Program-made: the position numbers and the translations under genes
Shown: piece by piece, positions 47,951-60,540 of the stretch
Layout: each line of letters starts with the position of its first letter
Position numbering within the stretch: the stretch's first letter is position 1
Source of the DNA: Rhodamnia argentea
Taxonomy: Eukaryota > Streptophyta > Magnoliopsida > Myrtales > Myrtaceae
Assembly (NCBI RefSeq): GCF_020921035.1
Contig: NC_063151.1
Location: 7,006,001-7,070,000 of the forward strand
Reading direction: 5' to 3'
DNA: 64,000 nt
Notes under the pieces: model-generated
Database searches by the model: none
What the model saw: only the letters and a program-made list of their open reading frames with translations
What the model was told of the DNA's origin: nothing

Positions 47951-49452
47951 ACGGGGGTTTTATATGTGGGGTCCAAGGCCACGGGGGTCTGACGAGTGAA
48001 AATATGACACGTGTAGGAAATCAGTGACGTGGCACGGAGCTCTGAATCCTAGCCCAAATATTTTCGAGAGGCTGGTATTGAACTTTCAACATAGACTGCG
48101 CTCTATAAGCTGACAAACTTTTTTGGTTCAGGCTAAATATCAATGGAAAAATCATATGTGGCTGTTGGACTAAATAAATATTAAATCATGTCGCATTTTT
48201 CTATCAGCTTAAACTTTTAAAATAGTTAGTCGTGATTTCATAAAATCTTTCATGGTATTAGAGCAGGAGGTCCCGAGTTCAAATCTTTCCAGACCCCTAT
48301 GAGCGGTCGGTTATAATCCTTCATACGTGGTTTAATATTTATATATTTCAATAGCATCAATAGAAAATTTCGGTTTAAAGCATATTATATATTTGTTAAA
48401 GTGGTGATAGAAAATTTTCAAATTGCTATATGACATTTTTTATTGGAATACACCTATGCCATTTATTTCAAATAAGTTTTGACTTATAAAAAATCTCCAA
48501 TATATACTCCTAACTCAAATTTACCCCCATTAAAATAGATACGTAACAAACCATGTAGATTTTTCAGGTCGGATTTGTTATTTTTCATCTCAAATTCGTT
48601 TAGAAGTCATCTGTCATATGTGTTGACACATATGCATCGTAACAAAATTTTGGACGGAATGCTAATAGAGGACAAATTCAAATCGAGAGTAACAGTTGGG
48701 TTTTTTTGTGAGACAAAATTAATTTCGAATAAATGTGCCATGTATATCAATTTGAGATTCTTTTAGAAATGAAAATTAATTCAATATAAATATGTCAGGA
48801 ATACCAATTTTAGACTTTTTATGAGACATATGTCATGAGGGTATTAATTTGAAATTTCCAATGGTATTAACCTGATTTTTTTTTTAAAATAGTAGAAAGG
48901 TGTTAACACTTGTCTTAATAATTCTTTTACAAACGGGAAAATAAGCCACGTCGATGGGAAATATTGTAGTATAACCACAAGAATCATGGTTAGCGATCCA
49001 GAAAATAGCAGTTAAATCTATTTGATCACCGGCAATAACATGTTTATGCAGTGAATTTTAGATACGGTCTACGATGTTCCTTTATAAGACATCAGAAAAA
49101 TCCCGTATATCTAATCCAAAACCCCGAGAATTAGGCAACAACAACCTCCACGAATGACGACTAACAAGTTAATGCAATGTCACGCTAATGGTATTAGTTT
49201 GGTTCAATTCATCGCGTTGCTGGGCAATATGCCTCTCTAGTCCGAGCAATGTTTCATTCCTCTCTCGATACGTCAACATGGGAAAGCATGGACAGAGAAA
49301 AGTACACTCTCATAGAAACCATTCCGAATAGCAGAGCTTGGAAATTTTGTAACTGAAGTAACGACCTAGTTGCATGAAACTTTGCATGTACACACGGTGA
49401 AGATTACAACCAAAAATGCAGGATAGAGAAAATAAAGTGTCTCAAGCTATCC
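47951..49452. other. Intergenic between Sec61 alpha and POLD3
   Basis: This is the AT-rich promoter side of Sec61 alpha and the 3' side of POLD3. At about 48252-48310 there is a primer-binding-like phrase (TGGTATTAGAGC followed by GAGTTCAAATC), suggesting a small remnant of an LTR-related or tRNA-derived element. No gene is seen. Confidence 0.4.
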
Positions 49453-52400
49453 TCAAACTTTCTTGAAGAAGGACAAGATGTTGCCTTGCTTAGGATCTTT
49501 AAGAGTTGCAGATTTCTTGTTTCCTGCCTTGCCTGCTGGATTGCTAGGACCAGTGGGAATGACTGCCGGGGACTTCTTTGTCACAGGAGGCCTGGAGATT
49601 TCACAAATTTGTTTAAAGCAAATTCTGCGGAGGAGCTAAAACATAAGAGAAACACTAAATATGCCAAGATCACGATTGCAGCCTAGCTCCATCATTTAGT
49701 ACCATAAATTATGTTTCCTGTGAACAGCCTCACAATCTGTCATTCGATAACAAAATCCCCAGTAGCATCTAATGGCCAGATCCCAATATGATGATCAATC
49801 TTAAGTGCACTAGTCCTTTTTAAGGCAGCACCAATCCTTGTGGTCATGCTCAAAGCAGATATCCACTGATGTAATTCAACAAAAAAGAATGACGGACTTG
49901 GGCGTTGCTAATAGCTGATTGTGGTGTCTCGCAAAGACACAGTTTCTATACTTTGATGCGACATGAGAAGTCAGACAAAATAAGGAGACCTAGGACTTAG
50001 TCTGAAAGATGTAGACTCGCTATGTGAGGACAAATATCCAGATAACCTCCTTTAATCGGACCAGCTCTGAAGGCTTGAAGGATGAGGAAAAAGCAGATTA
50101 GAAGCAGTTATCACTCCAGCTTTCAGCTTTGCCTAACTGCAACTGAAGAAAGTGGCACTCTAACAGCAGAAGATATTTACAGATCAGTCTAGCTAAGTTC
50201 TCCATAAGCAGGTATAAACCTAAAACTATACCAGCGTGAGCTTCTATCCACAGAAAGGTCATGAAAGATACTGGAACACAGAATGAAAAAGACTCAAAGA
50301 AGAAGAAGAAACCTGCTCGTGGCGTCAGCAGCTCTCTCATCATTAGGTTTGTCAGTTGTAGTACTGTTTGCTTTCTTCAATTCTTCCTCACCCTCCCAAA
50401 CCACTTCGGTTACTGCAAAAAAGATGCGCTCAAGAATGTGAAGAGAAAAACCTGATGACACCTCTTACCGATGGATAACATACAAAAAACTCAAGGTGTG
50501 CAGTTAATGCCTATTTGGCTCGTAAGTGGCTTTTGTCGTGTATTTGGGTCTGTAACATAAAATTAGTGACTCCCACCAAAAGCTTTTGTATGCTCACATT
50601 ATAAGACAAATTGCTACAGTATCAAGTGCAACAACTAACCATCCAGTAATGTTCAATCAGGGTCGCAAGCACAAAAAATCCTTATAGCTACTACTATACT
50701 GATAGTTTTCAAAACGTGAGCGGATGCAATTGCCCCCACTTTCTACTAAGTAATCCGTCCCTTCCTATCAAACCCCAACATGTTAAAATAAAACTAGCAT
50801 GCTGAGTAGATTATGAGAAGGATAAATTAGCATCAGGTTACCTTCTCTCCCACGTTCATCAATTCTAGTCTTCAAAACCTTTCGCCTCTTTGGTGAGGTT
50901 GGAGTAGGATTTGTCACTTTACTATTTACATCCTTGGAGGAACCATGATTTTGGCCCTTTAAAGAGCACATCGCGATGTTCATGCCTCTGCTGACGGCAG
51001 CAACATCTTGCTTTGGTGGCTGGTGGTGTTCTTGCTCACTCACTTTTACTTCATCAACATCCATTTTATCTCCCTCGCACTTCTTCTCAGAAAGTAACTC
51101 CTTGGCACTCTCTTTTGAAGCTAGGATAGACTGGGCCTTTGGAAAGTCAGGTGATGCCAAATTGACTGCATCTTCATCCTCGTCTTCTTCATCTGAGAAA
51201 TCAAATACAACTCTTCTTTTTCTACTGCCTTCAGTTTTGGTGCTTCTCTTAAGATTGACATCCCGAACCTCATCCTCGCTGTCCAATTCAGCTGCCTCAT
51301 GTGCACAAATTTGAGCTTCTGCACTAACTGATGACGATATATTTTCATTAACAGAAGGAACTCAGTAATGGTCCTTATAAAGAATTGTTTTACAAGACTT
51401 CCCACAATTAAAGCAAACTTTCGAAAGTGACGAATGGTTTTAGGAACCAACCGGTGGAACCTGGAGCAGCGCTGCTATTTTCTGCTGGGCCACCACTTGA
51501 TTTTCTTGTGGTTGAAGCACGACCCCATAGATTTGCTAGAGAACCCCCAGCTGTGGAAGAGTTCTTACTGTTCTGGTCCAACTTTTTACTCATAGGCAAG
51601 TTAGTGGCTTTTTCTTTGTCTGCAGGCAGTTTGGTGGCTTCATCATGAACTCCTGCACCATTACCCTCATTTTTTGCATAACTGAGCACATCAACTGATT
51701 GTTCCAACTTGATTTGGCTTGTCTGTTCAATCTTTCTTGGTTGTGCTGGGGTAACTTTTTGAGGGACAGTATTTGATGGTCCTGAGGCTCTAACGCCATT
51801 CAACTTGGGAGCTCCCAAATCAAATAATTCCCTCTCTGCTCTTCGCTTAACAAAGGGATTAGCTACCGCACAGAACCTGAAAAATCATTCAGAGAAGTCA
51901 TTCTGTTTAGCCCTCGTCAAAATTCTATGTTCAATGACACCTGCATGCATATAGAAACTCAGAAACTTGAACCAAGGCATCTTACCTGTTATCTCTCAGA
52001 CAATTCTCGGTGGTTGCATTCTGGCTGAAAAGCTCCTCTGCCTGCACAAATTCGGCATTCCAAAGAGCAGCTGGATCCTTGGGGATGCAAGTTTGCACAC
52101 TATATACATGAACTGAGCATTTACCGTTGAATTCTTCCCTGGCTTCTGCATACACATCAAGCAAAGTAAATATCCCTTATGAACTTTTGTTTAATTCAAT
52201 GAAACCACGAAATTATCTAGGAATAGATATTCAATATGTAGCAGGCAAGGGAATAGAGCTCGCACATTCCCACATCTATACAAGCAATAGAACAACCATG
52301 AAGTCAACAAGATCCCTGTTCAATTTCAAATTTCTATCCGTAAGCCAAGTTGTATGAGCATCCACGTTACAAGTGGGACTGGTCAAATCTCAATTCAAGG

Positions 52401-53733
52401 CAGCAATCTGTCTGCATGGAAATTTCCTAACATATGGTTGAACTCAAGCATGCCCATCGGCGATATTATTTTGACATGACGTAATTATAATCTCAAATGA
52501 ACAAACTCATTTCCTCCTGCTTGTAGCCCCTAAAGAATTATTAAAACCTACAAATCTAGTAGTCTCTCCAAACTCCAGTACTGATCCATGTTGTGAAAAA
52601 AAAAAAAAAAAATGCAAACAAGCTCTCTCTCTTAAAAAATCTGAAAGGAAGGCTTTTAGTTATAAATGTTTAAAACAAGAATCAGTCATTGCACATTTTA
52701 GCTCCTTCAGACATCACAAAATGAACAATCAGAGAAACTCCATTTCATTATTTAAGGAAGGACAACCGATGGAAGTATTAGGCAATAGGCAACACAAAGT
52801 AAAATCTGACCAGCAAGTTTAGGCCCAGAAACAAGTTTGATATGGTAACTTGATGGGTTGTCCTTTAACCATCCAGATAAAGAGTATACTACTTCCAATC
52901 CGTCTCCATGTCTTTCAACAAATTCTTGCAGCAACCTGAAGAGAAAGTAACTATTAGCTGCGCTATTTTCAAGCTCCCGTATACTAAATCATTCTTTATG
53001 AAGACAGTGCTAACCTCTTAGCAGTATTTGAAGATACCAAGAAATTGCGGCTCAACCACTTGTATGAAACCTGAGAAGGAATACAAATTGCTTAGAAATT
53101 GCTGAAAGAACTGGCCATTGAAAGAACAGTTGGTGTCCTGCAGAATAATTGGTGTCCTAACAGAAGGGAGAGAAACTGGGATTAGATGATGCCAACTCAA
53201 ACAAAATGAATTAATGGGAAAACAATCCTAACATCACTTCCTACAAAGTAAGCGAAGCCATCACAAATTCAATATCAGTCTTTCAAGATCCCACAATTAG
53301 ATAACTAAATCTTGTAAAAGAACTGGGCTAGAAGAAACACTACAGAGTAAATCCATAGAGATCAATTCAAAGTTGCCACGCAACAGAACCCTTAATCTCC
53401 TAGTGCATTAACACTCGATACGAACCCAGACACGGGAATCATATGTAGTGATTCTTTTTTTTTATCCTGACAACGGAAAACGCTTCAAAAACTAGTGACT
53501 GAACTACGCGCGTCGGCAGGTACCTTCTACGAAAAGTCCATACAAATTTACCCTAGAAATCCGACAGCGCGAAATGGATATGAACCGTCACAAAAAAAAA
53601 AAAAAGTTAATCAGATGTGACACCATGAGATGGAAATCGAAAAAAGGGAAGGAGTTAACGGTACCACTTGAAGCTCATCGGAAACGAGGGCCGCGATCTC
53701 GTCGATGATCCCTAGGGTTTCGGCTTGGCACAT
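49453..53733 (-). CDS. POLD3: POLD3, third subunit of DNA polymerase delta
   Basis: Eight exons, phase-consistent: 53733-53665, 53070-53015, 52935-52811, 52145-51986, 51876-51452, 51327-50842, 50412-50313, 49591-49453. They give 519 residues (Arabidopsis POLD3 is recalled as about 509). The N-terminal winged-helix/Cdc27 region contains VSYKWLSRNFLVSSNTAKRL, RHGDGLEVVYSLSGWLKD and YSVQTCIPKDPAALWNAEF. The middle is long, acidic and Ser/Lys-rich with DFSDEEDEDED and a basic PKRRKVLKTR nuclear-localisation-like patch. The C-terminus has KVVWEGEE-type VTEVVWEGEEELKKA and a terminal PIP-box QGNILSFFKKV, which in the family binds PCNA. The protein acts in nuclear lagging-strand synthesis and repair. 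The recalled Arabidopsis counterpart is At1g78650. Confidence 0.93.
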
Positions 53734-55371
53734 CTTCGTTTCGAAGCTCCGACGGATGCGGGACGGCCCTTGTGCTGAGTGATTGCCCTGAAGAAGAACT
53801 CAGATGTGTTTCCCTCTCTAGGGCTCAATCCCAATCCAATTTTCCCGCCATTTCTTTGAGGCGTCCCGGGAATGATTCGGATGGGGATTTTATAACGCGC
53901 GCTAAGCATTAAAGCAATCTGGAAATAGGAAAAATCAGGTTCCTGCATATGTCGGTGATACTTATCTAACAATATATGCTTCTTGCCGACAAAAGTTGAT
54001 CGTCGAATTCAATCGGTGGTGCGCATGTTAATGTCCTGCTTGATGATGTTTTTACAATTCTATCATCGTAATCCGACTTTTGACTATTAAACCAGCTCAG
54101 CTTAATAGCATCTCTGTATTTAGAAATTTAAATATATACAACAACCGAATCGTTGACATATTTACTAATAGTCGAATAGGTATTTTCATGGCCGTATCAT
54201 AGTCTCCTTTCCGATGGTTAATGCCTATCCCCCTATGGCGTTGGTGTTTCATACCCTGGAAAATGAAATCAAATTCCATGTGAAATAAGTCTGATAACCA
54301 AAAGATGACCGATAACTTTGCTCATCCAATCACGCATTAGTAATTTATCGGTAGCTTTTACAAGTACCAACATGTATTTATACTTAACAAAAATATTCCA
54401 ATGATCTACTAACGTTTATTTTTAGAACTTACCAACGTTGATGTTACTAATTTTGATGAGCAGTTGCCAAACTTAATTTGACTATTGTACCATCATAAGA
54501 ATAACCAACTCAATCCTAAATACATATGTCAATTTACTCATAAACTTTCCGATTCAACTAATATAGTCCCAAACGTTTGTGCGAAATTCCAACGTAGTTT
54601 TTCCTGCCAATTATCGATGGAAAATTGCTAACATGGCGATCCACAATATGTCCATACAAAGTGGCCCGTCGGCGGTGATTGGAGGTCATGTGAGTGACTT
54701 CCATCGGCAATTGGCCAAAAAACCTACATAGGGATATCGCTGAAAAGTTCAAGACCATATTGCCTTTTTAAAAAAAGTTTAGGATTAGATCGATATCCAT
54801 GGAATATACTAAGAACTTGTTAGGTAATAATTCCAATCTTAATTGCATATCAACTTTCCATCAGGTAGATTTGGAAAAGTATCAACATTTTTTCACACAT
54901 TTAAAATTACCAACTATTTTCAAAACCAACCGATGTTTGGTATTGTGACTTACAATTTATTGAAAAATTATCAACTTTGATTTGATCGAGGTAACATAAT
55001 TCATCTCATTACCATAACAACTCATTTTAGTCAGAGCACGGGCTTTATACTCTTGACGTGGACCTTCAGACTTCTTTCTTTTGAAAAAGGGTTAATACAA
55101 AAAAAAAAAAAAAAAAATTACAAACAAACAAACAAACTATGTCACCGTGACATGAGTAGGCCGATTTTTTGTGTTACTAATAACCCTAAACTTGCCCATC
55201 GTGACACAGGCGCCTATTTCCCAAAAAAACCTTGGACTTTAGTATTTGTCCCTATTATATCCAAAACTTCTTTTTGTCTTATAAAAAGCTCTAAACTTTT
55301 ACTTTTGTCCCAATTCTACCATTATTAGCCTTTCACCCATAATCATCGTCGATTAATCCTATATGACATTT
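53734..55371. other. Intergenic, MITE-like debris upstream of POLD3
   Basis: This is the promoter side of POLD3. At about 54530-54790 there is a segment of the same style as the Mutator-like family (TCAATTTACTCATAAAC, a GCCGACGG-like core, AGGATTAGATCGA). From about 54360 to 55010 phrases such as 'ATTTACCAACxTTTTxA' recur. No gene is seen. Confidence 0.35.
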
Positions 55372-55480
55372 CCAAAATTATCAAACGAGTCATAAACTTT
55401 TCGCATTTTTGTCAATTCATAAACCTTTTAAATTTGTTGATTCAATCCTAAACCTTTTAAGAGATGCAAACTACCTAGAG
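55372..55480. mobile_element. Truncated end of a Mutator-like MITE
   Basis: AAAATTATCAAACGAGTCATAAAC followed by TTGTCAATTCATAAACC and 'TTGATTCAATCCTAAACC' is the typical terminal section of the family seen at 42650. The other end is not found before the foldback element begins. Confidence 0.45.
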
Positions 55481-55561
55481 TGGAGGAAATTACAACTAGT
55501 TGCACATGGCGGGAAAAGAGTGTGCGGTAGCATATGAATTTGATAATTGGCAACATCAAAA

Positions 55562-56243
55562 GGCTTGTATTTTTTTCACTCCCTTTATGATTTTGACACT
55601 CATTTTTGTGTGTGTTTTGACTATTCTATCTCTTGTGTAACCCATCAAATTTGATACAATTTTATATGATTTTTATTTTTTGTTAATTCTTTTATTTCGT
55701 TTCTTTTTTTCCCTTGCGGGTTCCATCTTTCTCCTTTTCGTCTTCTTCTACCTCCTTCACACGCCTCCCAGTCTCCTCTATGTTTTCTCTCGATGTTCAC
55801 TTCGACGCCTCCCTCTCCTTCCAAAAATCTATAATTCAAATCTCACTTCCTATTGCCTCTCAGGACACAACTCGCCCAATATTACCTTCGTGCGGAGAAA
55901 AGGGGATCGTTGGGAAGGAAACTAGTGAGCCCAATGTCGATAGAGGAGGACAGAATTGACATAATAAAGTGGGGTTTTTTTGGAGGGGAGGGAGGAGATC
56001 GAAGTGAACTTCATGCAAGAGAGAAAACAGAGAGATGAGTGAGGGGCATGGGAAGGAGGAAGAAAAAGAAAAGGAGGAAGGCGAGACCCGCAAGGGAAAA
56101 AAAGAAACGAAATAAAGGATTAATAAAAAAATAAGAATTATATGAAATTATATTAAATTTGGTGGATCACACAAGGGATAGAATGGTCAAACACACATAA
56201 AAAAGAATGCCAAAGTTATAAGGGAGTGAAAAAAGCGTGAGCC
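55562..56243. mobile_element. Foldback element with ~280-bp inverted arms
   Basis: The first ~280 bases (55562-~55840) match the reverse complement of the last ~280 (~55965-56243) at roughly four bases in five by eye. Paired words include TTTTTTCACTCCCTT, ATTCTATC(T/C)CTTGTGT, ATTTCGTTTCTTTTTTTCCC and TTGCGGGT. A loop of about 120 bases separates the arms. Long arms without coding capacity suggest a Mutator-type or foldback non-autonomous element. Flanking A-rich sequence prevents a sure target duplication. A transcript would form a long hairpin. Confidence 0.75.
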
Positions 56244-57434
56244 TAAAAAAAAATCAGTGTATGGGAGGGGTTTGACTTGAACAATCCTTGGCATGAACAG
56301 CTTCCGCCGGACCAGCAGTCTCGACGGCTTCGATCGGCCTTCTGCATTCGTCTCTTCACTCGGACACCAGCTCCTACCATACTCAAGTTCTTCTCTTTCC
56401 TTTATAAAACCCTGGACAGTCTCCTCATCATTGTTGAACCGTCAAGACAACTCCAATTCATACCTTAGGACTCCTAGAAGGACAAGGTGCACTTGTTTCT
56501 CTTGTCTTTACAAAACTCGTCCAAGAAGTTATGGCATCTTCCCCAGGGCTCTCGTGAACAATCAAGAAGCTCCCTCTCCAGAAAACGAACAGAGTCGATG
56601 CACGCATGATGTTTTCCTGAGTTTCAAGGGTGAGGATCCCCCAAAAACTTTGTTGACCGTCTGCAAGATGCTTCACGGCGAAGAGGAATCGTGGCCTTTA
56701 AAGATGATCAGGACCGAGATCTACCTAGGGGGAAAACATATTAAACCAGAAATATTGGGGGCAATAGAGAAGTCAAAACATGTACTTCTGATTTTTTTCT
56801 GAAAACTATGCTTCTTCTACTTGGTGCTTAGAAGAAGTTGCTAAGGCTGCGGAGTGCAAGGATATCAACCAAGGATCCGTCGTACCGATCTTCTACAAGG
56901 TCAATCCATCTGACATGCGGAAAATGAGGGGAAACTTTGGGAGAGACTTTGCAAAAATCGAGGGAACTTACACGGGTGAGAAGGGAGATATAAAGAGGTG
57001 GAAGGATGCACTGAGAAAAGTAGCTGATCTCGCCGGAAGAGAATTGAAAGATGGGTAGGCCTCTCTTCCACTAATTTGGAATGATTCATTATGTTTAGTT
57101 TGCATGCCATGAATGTCATGGCTGTCATACTTTGTGTTCTGATTGTTCATCTGAACTGGAATACATGATTAACTCCTCCAAAACTAAACAGCCTTCATGG
57201 TCCCTGGGGAACTAATCTTCTGCATTTCTTTGTTGCAGATATGAGACAAAGTTTATTCGGCAAATCATTGGAGAAATTGAAGATAAACTGGGTCCTCGGC
57301 TGTCCTATGTGGTAGGCAATCTTGTGGGAATGCATTCCCGGGTTGCAAATGTAGTTGAACATTTATACTTGGGCGAGAGTGATGTGCGCAGTATTGGCAT
57401 AGGCAAAACAACTGTTGCACGGGCAGTTTATGTC

Positions 57435-57850
57435 ACAACTCCTCTAGTCCCACATTGCCTAGAGGAGGTCTTGGGAAGCCTTAAGGCTTGGGTGCCCTTA
57501 GACTTGCAAGACGCGTTTTCCGGGCGTTGTATAGGCGACGCTCGGAGGAACAAAACCGTGAGGACTGTGTGTCCAAAGCGGACAATATCTTCCAGTGGCG
57601 CAGCGAAAGCGCGTGGGGCCCAATGGTCTTGGTATCGTAACTGGGGCCAAAACCAGTTTCTTGGTTCGATATTCGACCTCCAACGAGCCGACAGTTGGTA
57701 TCAGAGCCGACCTCCGACCGCATGTGGGGCCGCAACGGGCGCTCGCAGGTGCTGGTGCCGCTGGGGAGAAAGTTGGTATCAGAGCCGACCTCCGACCGCA
57801 TATGGGGCCGAAACGGGCGCTCGCTGGTGCTGGTGCCGCTGGGGAGAAAA
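57435..57850 (+). mobile_element. Fossil LTR-retroelement scrap inside the TNL NB-ARC region
   Basis: Starting at CCCACATTGCCTAGAGGAGG, this segment has no NB-ARC similarity. It ends with TTGGTATCAGAGCC, the primer-binding-site signature next to plant LTRs, within a unit of 78 bases present twice in tandem (57694-57771, 57772-57849). It is a broken partial element in which only an LTR/leader-type section is recognisable. Family is uncertain. Confidence 0.65.
57694..57849 (+). repeat. 78-bp tandem duplication with primer-binding-like word
   Basis: Two copies of a 78-base unit beginning GTTGGTATCAGAGCCGACC and ending CTGGGGAGAAA lie head to tail with only a few differences. The duplication probably occurred within or during insertion of the retroelement scrap. 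Confidence 0.85.
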
Positions 57851-60540
57851 GCCTGGCGATCACATTTTTCCAGAAAATTACATGCCGGTTGTTCTACATC
57901 ATCATTCTTGATGATGTTGATGAAAAGGAGCAGTTGGAAAAATTGGCGGGAGATCTTGATTGGTTCAGAGATCGACATTTGCTTCTCAGTAAATGCCATA
58001 TACAAGGCAGAAGAATTATCCACTGGTTAAGCTCTCCAACTACTTTGTTTGAAAGCTTTTAGAAGTAAACATCCTCCAGCAGGGTTTGAGAAGCTTGCGA
58101 AGCAGGTTATTGGAGACGCTGACGGCCTTCTTCTAGGCTCGATGTCTTAGGTTCCTTTTTGGCTAATAGAAGCCTGAGGCAGTGGAAGAGTGAACTGGAC
58201 AGACTTAAAGAACGTCCAGAAGGGAAAATTATTGACCTGCTTAGGTTAAGTTATGATGGACTACTGCATGAAGAGAAGGAGATTTTCCTAGATATTGCCT
58301 GTTTCTTCTGGGGAAAGGAGAAAACTCACGTTACAGGAGTTCTGGACAATTGTGGCTTCTACTCGGATATTGGAATGGAAGTCTTTGTTCACAGATCTCT
58401 TGTCGCAATCAAGGACGACAAACTGTGGATGCATGATTTGCTACAAGAGATGGCTTGGGAAATTGTTCGTCAAGAGTCTCCTGAAGAGCCAGGAGAACGA
58501 AGTCGAGTCTGGCTTTTTGAGGATGTATGCCACGTTCTGTGCAAAAACTCGGTGTGTACTCTGCATAATTAATTGGCAGGCATGCTTATCTAAACAAAAA
58601 ATAACTTGCCAGTCATGTACTGACATACAATTGAGCTGTTTATCAGGGAACAGGAAAAGTCAAAGGCATAGTCTTGCAATCTGGTGACTGGAGAACAGTC
58701 CGCTTGAACCCAGAGTCCTTCACAAACATGACGAACTGCAATCTTAAACCATTTCCACCAGGTTTTGTTCCAGAGAATCTTCTCGAACTTGTTATGCGGG
58801 ATAGCCTCCGTCGCAGGCTGTGGAGAGGGGCAATGGTTGGATTTAATACTCGTGCATGTGTATGCTTCATCAGACATTTATATGTTCAACAAGCTAGTAA
58901 AAATTTTCAACCAATTATTTTCTAAATGCAGGTTTTGGAGAAGTTAAAAGTCATCAACATCAATCGTTCCAAATTATTCATGGAGACTCCAGACTCCATG
59001 TATGTCCCAAAACTAGAGAGGCTAATTCTGAGAGGTTGCAAAGCACTATCTCAGGTTCATCCTCCAATTGGAATGCTAGAAAATCTCATTGTACTTGACT
59101 GGGGTGATTGTGAAAACCTCACAAGACTTCCGGATAGTGTAGGTAATCTAAAATCTCTCAGAGTTCTTAATCTGTCTCGATGTTCAAATCTTGAAGAGCT
59201 GCCTGAGAGCAATGGGGGCTTAGAGTGCTTAGAGGGGCTTGATGTTAGAGAAAGTGCCATTACACATCTCCCATCCAGCTTCACATTCTTAAACAATCTG
59301 AAAAAACTATGCCTTCCTGTTATTAAAGGAAGCCGACAAAAATTTTGGGGGACACTGACGCGAATGCTGAGAAGTGCTCTGAACTCCAGACGGCCGCGGT
59401 TGCCTTCATTTTCAGGGCTATCCTCTTTGACAGAGTTGGATATGAGTGGCTGCAGTCTTCTGGAAGGAGAAATTCCCAGTGATATTGGCTGCTTATCCTT
59501 CTTGAGGTTTTTAAGCCTAGCCAAAAACAGTTTTACCCCCGTACCTGCAAGCATTAGCCATATCTCTGGTCTGGAATTTCGCGTATTATATCATTGCACA
59601 AATCTTGAAGTGTTGCCAAGACTTCCAGAAAGCATAGTCTTCGTGGAGGCTGACAAGTGCCTCAGATTTGGAGAGGATATCAAACCCATTTATTATATGC
59701 ACTGTCCCTGACTCCGGGTTTTGCTTGATCAACTGCTCCAGTTTGCTTCGGCAAGATCTTGGTTTAACATTGCAGCAGAAGTACTCCTTGTCGTTGCTTC
59801 GTTACATCATTTGCTGTTCCGTAGCGCTATTTCCTGAGACTTATGTGGTGTCTCCATGTCTGCAATGTGGAATACCTAAGTGGTTTAGCTACCAGACAGT
59901 TGGACATTTGTTGAGCAAAGGCATGTCACCTAGTTCGCTTGACAATAGCTGGAGAGGATTCGCCACCTGTGCTTCTTTGGAACAAACCAACTGCAACACC
60001 TGTCAGGACCTGGAAAATGCCCACTACCTTTTCTGCGACTTCTCTGCTGATGGAAATCGGCTAGGTCCAGCATTTAAGTTTCCCTTTAGATTTGTTAATT
60101 CAGGTTGCATTTCGCTAGGCTATGTGTCAGGTCCTCGATTTCCATGTGATACAAATTGGCAGGCGATGTCAAACCACATTGATGTCTCATTTAGGATCAC
60201 CAACCCTGGTTTAAAGGTGGAAAAGTGTGGTGTTCATCTGGTTTACGACAGAATTTGATGATTTTCTAGTCAGGTGGTCTAGCTCATCACCCAGAGATTG
60301 GGATTGCATCTACCACGAGTTTGGACAACCAAGGAAGGGCAATATTGTCTTTGAAAATTTTATTTTCACGGACCTTTACCAAATGGATGAGTATGAAGGT
60401 GTAGCAAGCTCTGGGGTCCGTTTGCTTCCAATCGACCCTGAAAATCCTGGAGGTCGTTTACTCGCGGAGCTTCTATATATGCATTCAAGTCCTTGGGAAT
60501 TTCGAGGACTATCTGTTCAAGATATTGCTAGAAGGTAATC

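Larger units (their letters stand above)
56293..60540 (+). pseudogene. Broken TIR-NB-LRR immune-receptor gene
   Basis: All parts of a TNL can be traced in order. TIR is at about 56600-57057 (THDVFLSFKGEDPPKT, GKHIKPEILGAIEKSKHVLL, VVPIFYKVNPSDMRK, RWKDALRKVADLAGRE). A second exon from 57239 carries LVGMHSRVANVVEHL and a curtailed P-loop (SIGIGKTTVARAVY, lacking the GMGG stretch). The NB-ARC remainder follows (LDDVDEKEQLEKLAGD; RLSYDGLLHEEKEIFLDIACFF; MHDLLQEMAWEIVRQESPEEPGERSRVWLFED). Then come GTGKVKGIVLQSGDW at 58650, LRRs (58930-59711) and a post-LRR domain with IPKWFSYQ. The frame changes at least three times in the TIR exon, again before 58160, and after the LRRs. A retroelement scrap of about 410 bases sits in the NB-ARC. 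LRR parts are still open, so the decay is fairly recent. Confidence 0.88.

Noticed and set aside
48252-48310. A tRNA gene suggested by TGGTATTAGAGC...GAGTTCAAATC
   Set aside because: No acceptor stem or cloverleaf can be drawn. It is more likely a remnant of an LTR/primer-binding or tRNA-derived repeat.
55680-56093. Open frames in both strands of the foldback element
   Set aside because: They mirror each other because the arms are inverted repeats. No recognisable transposase motif.
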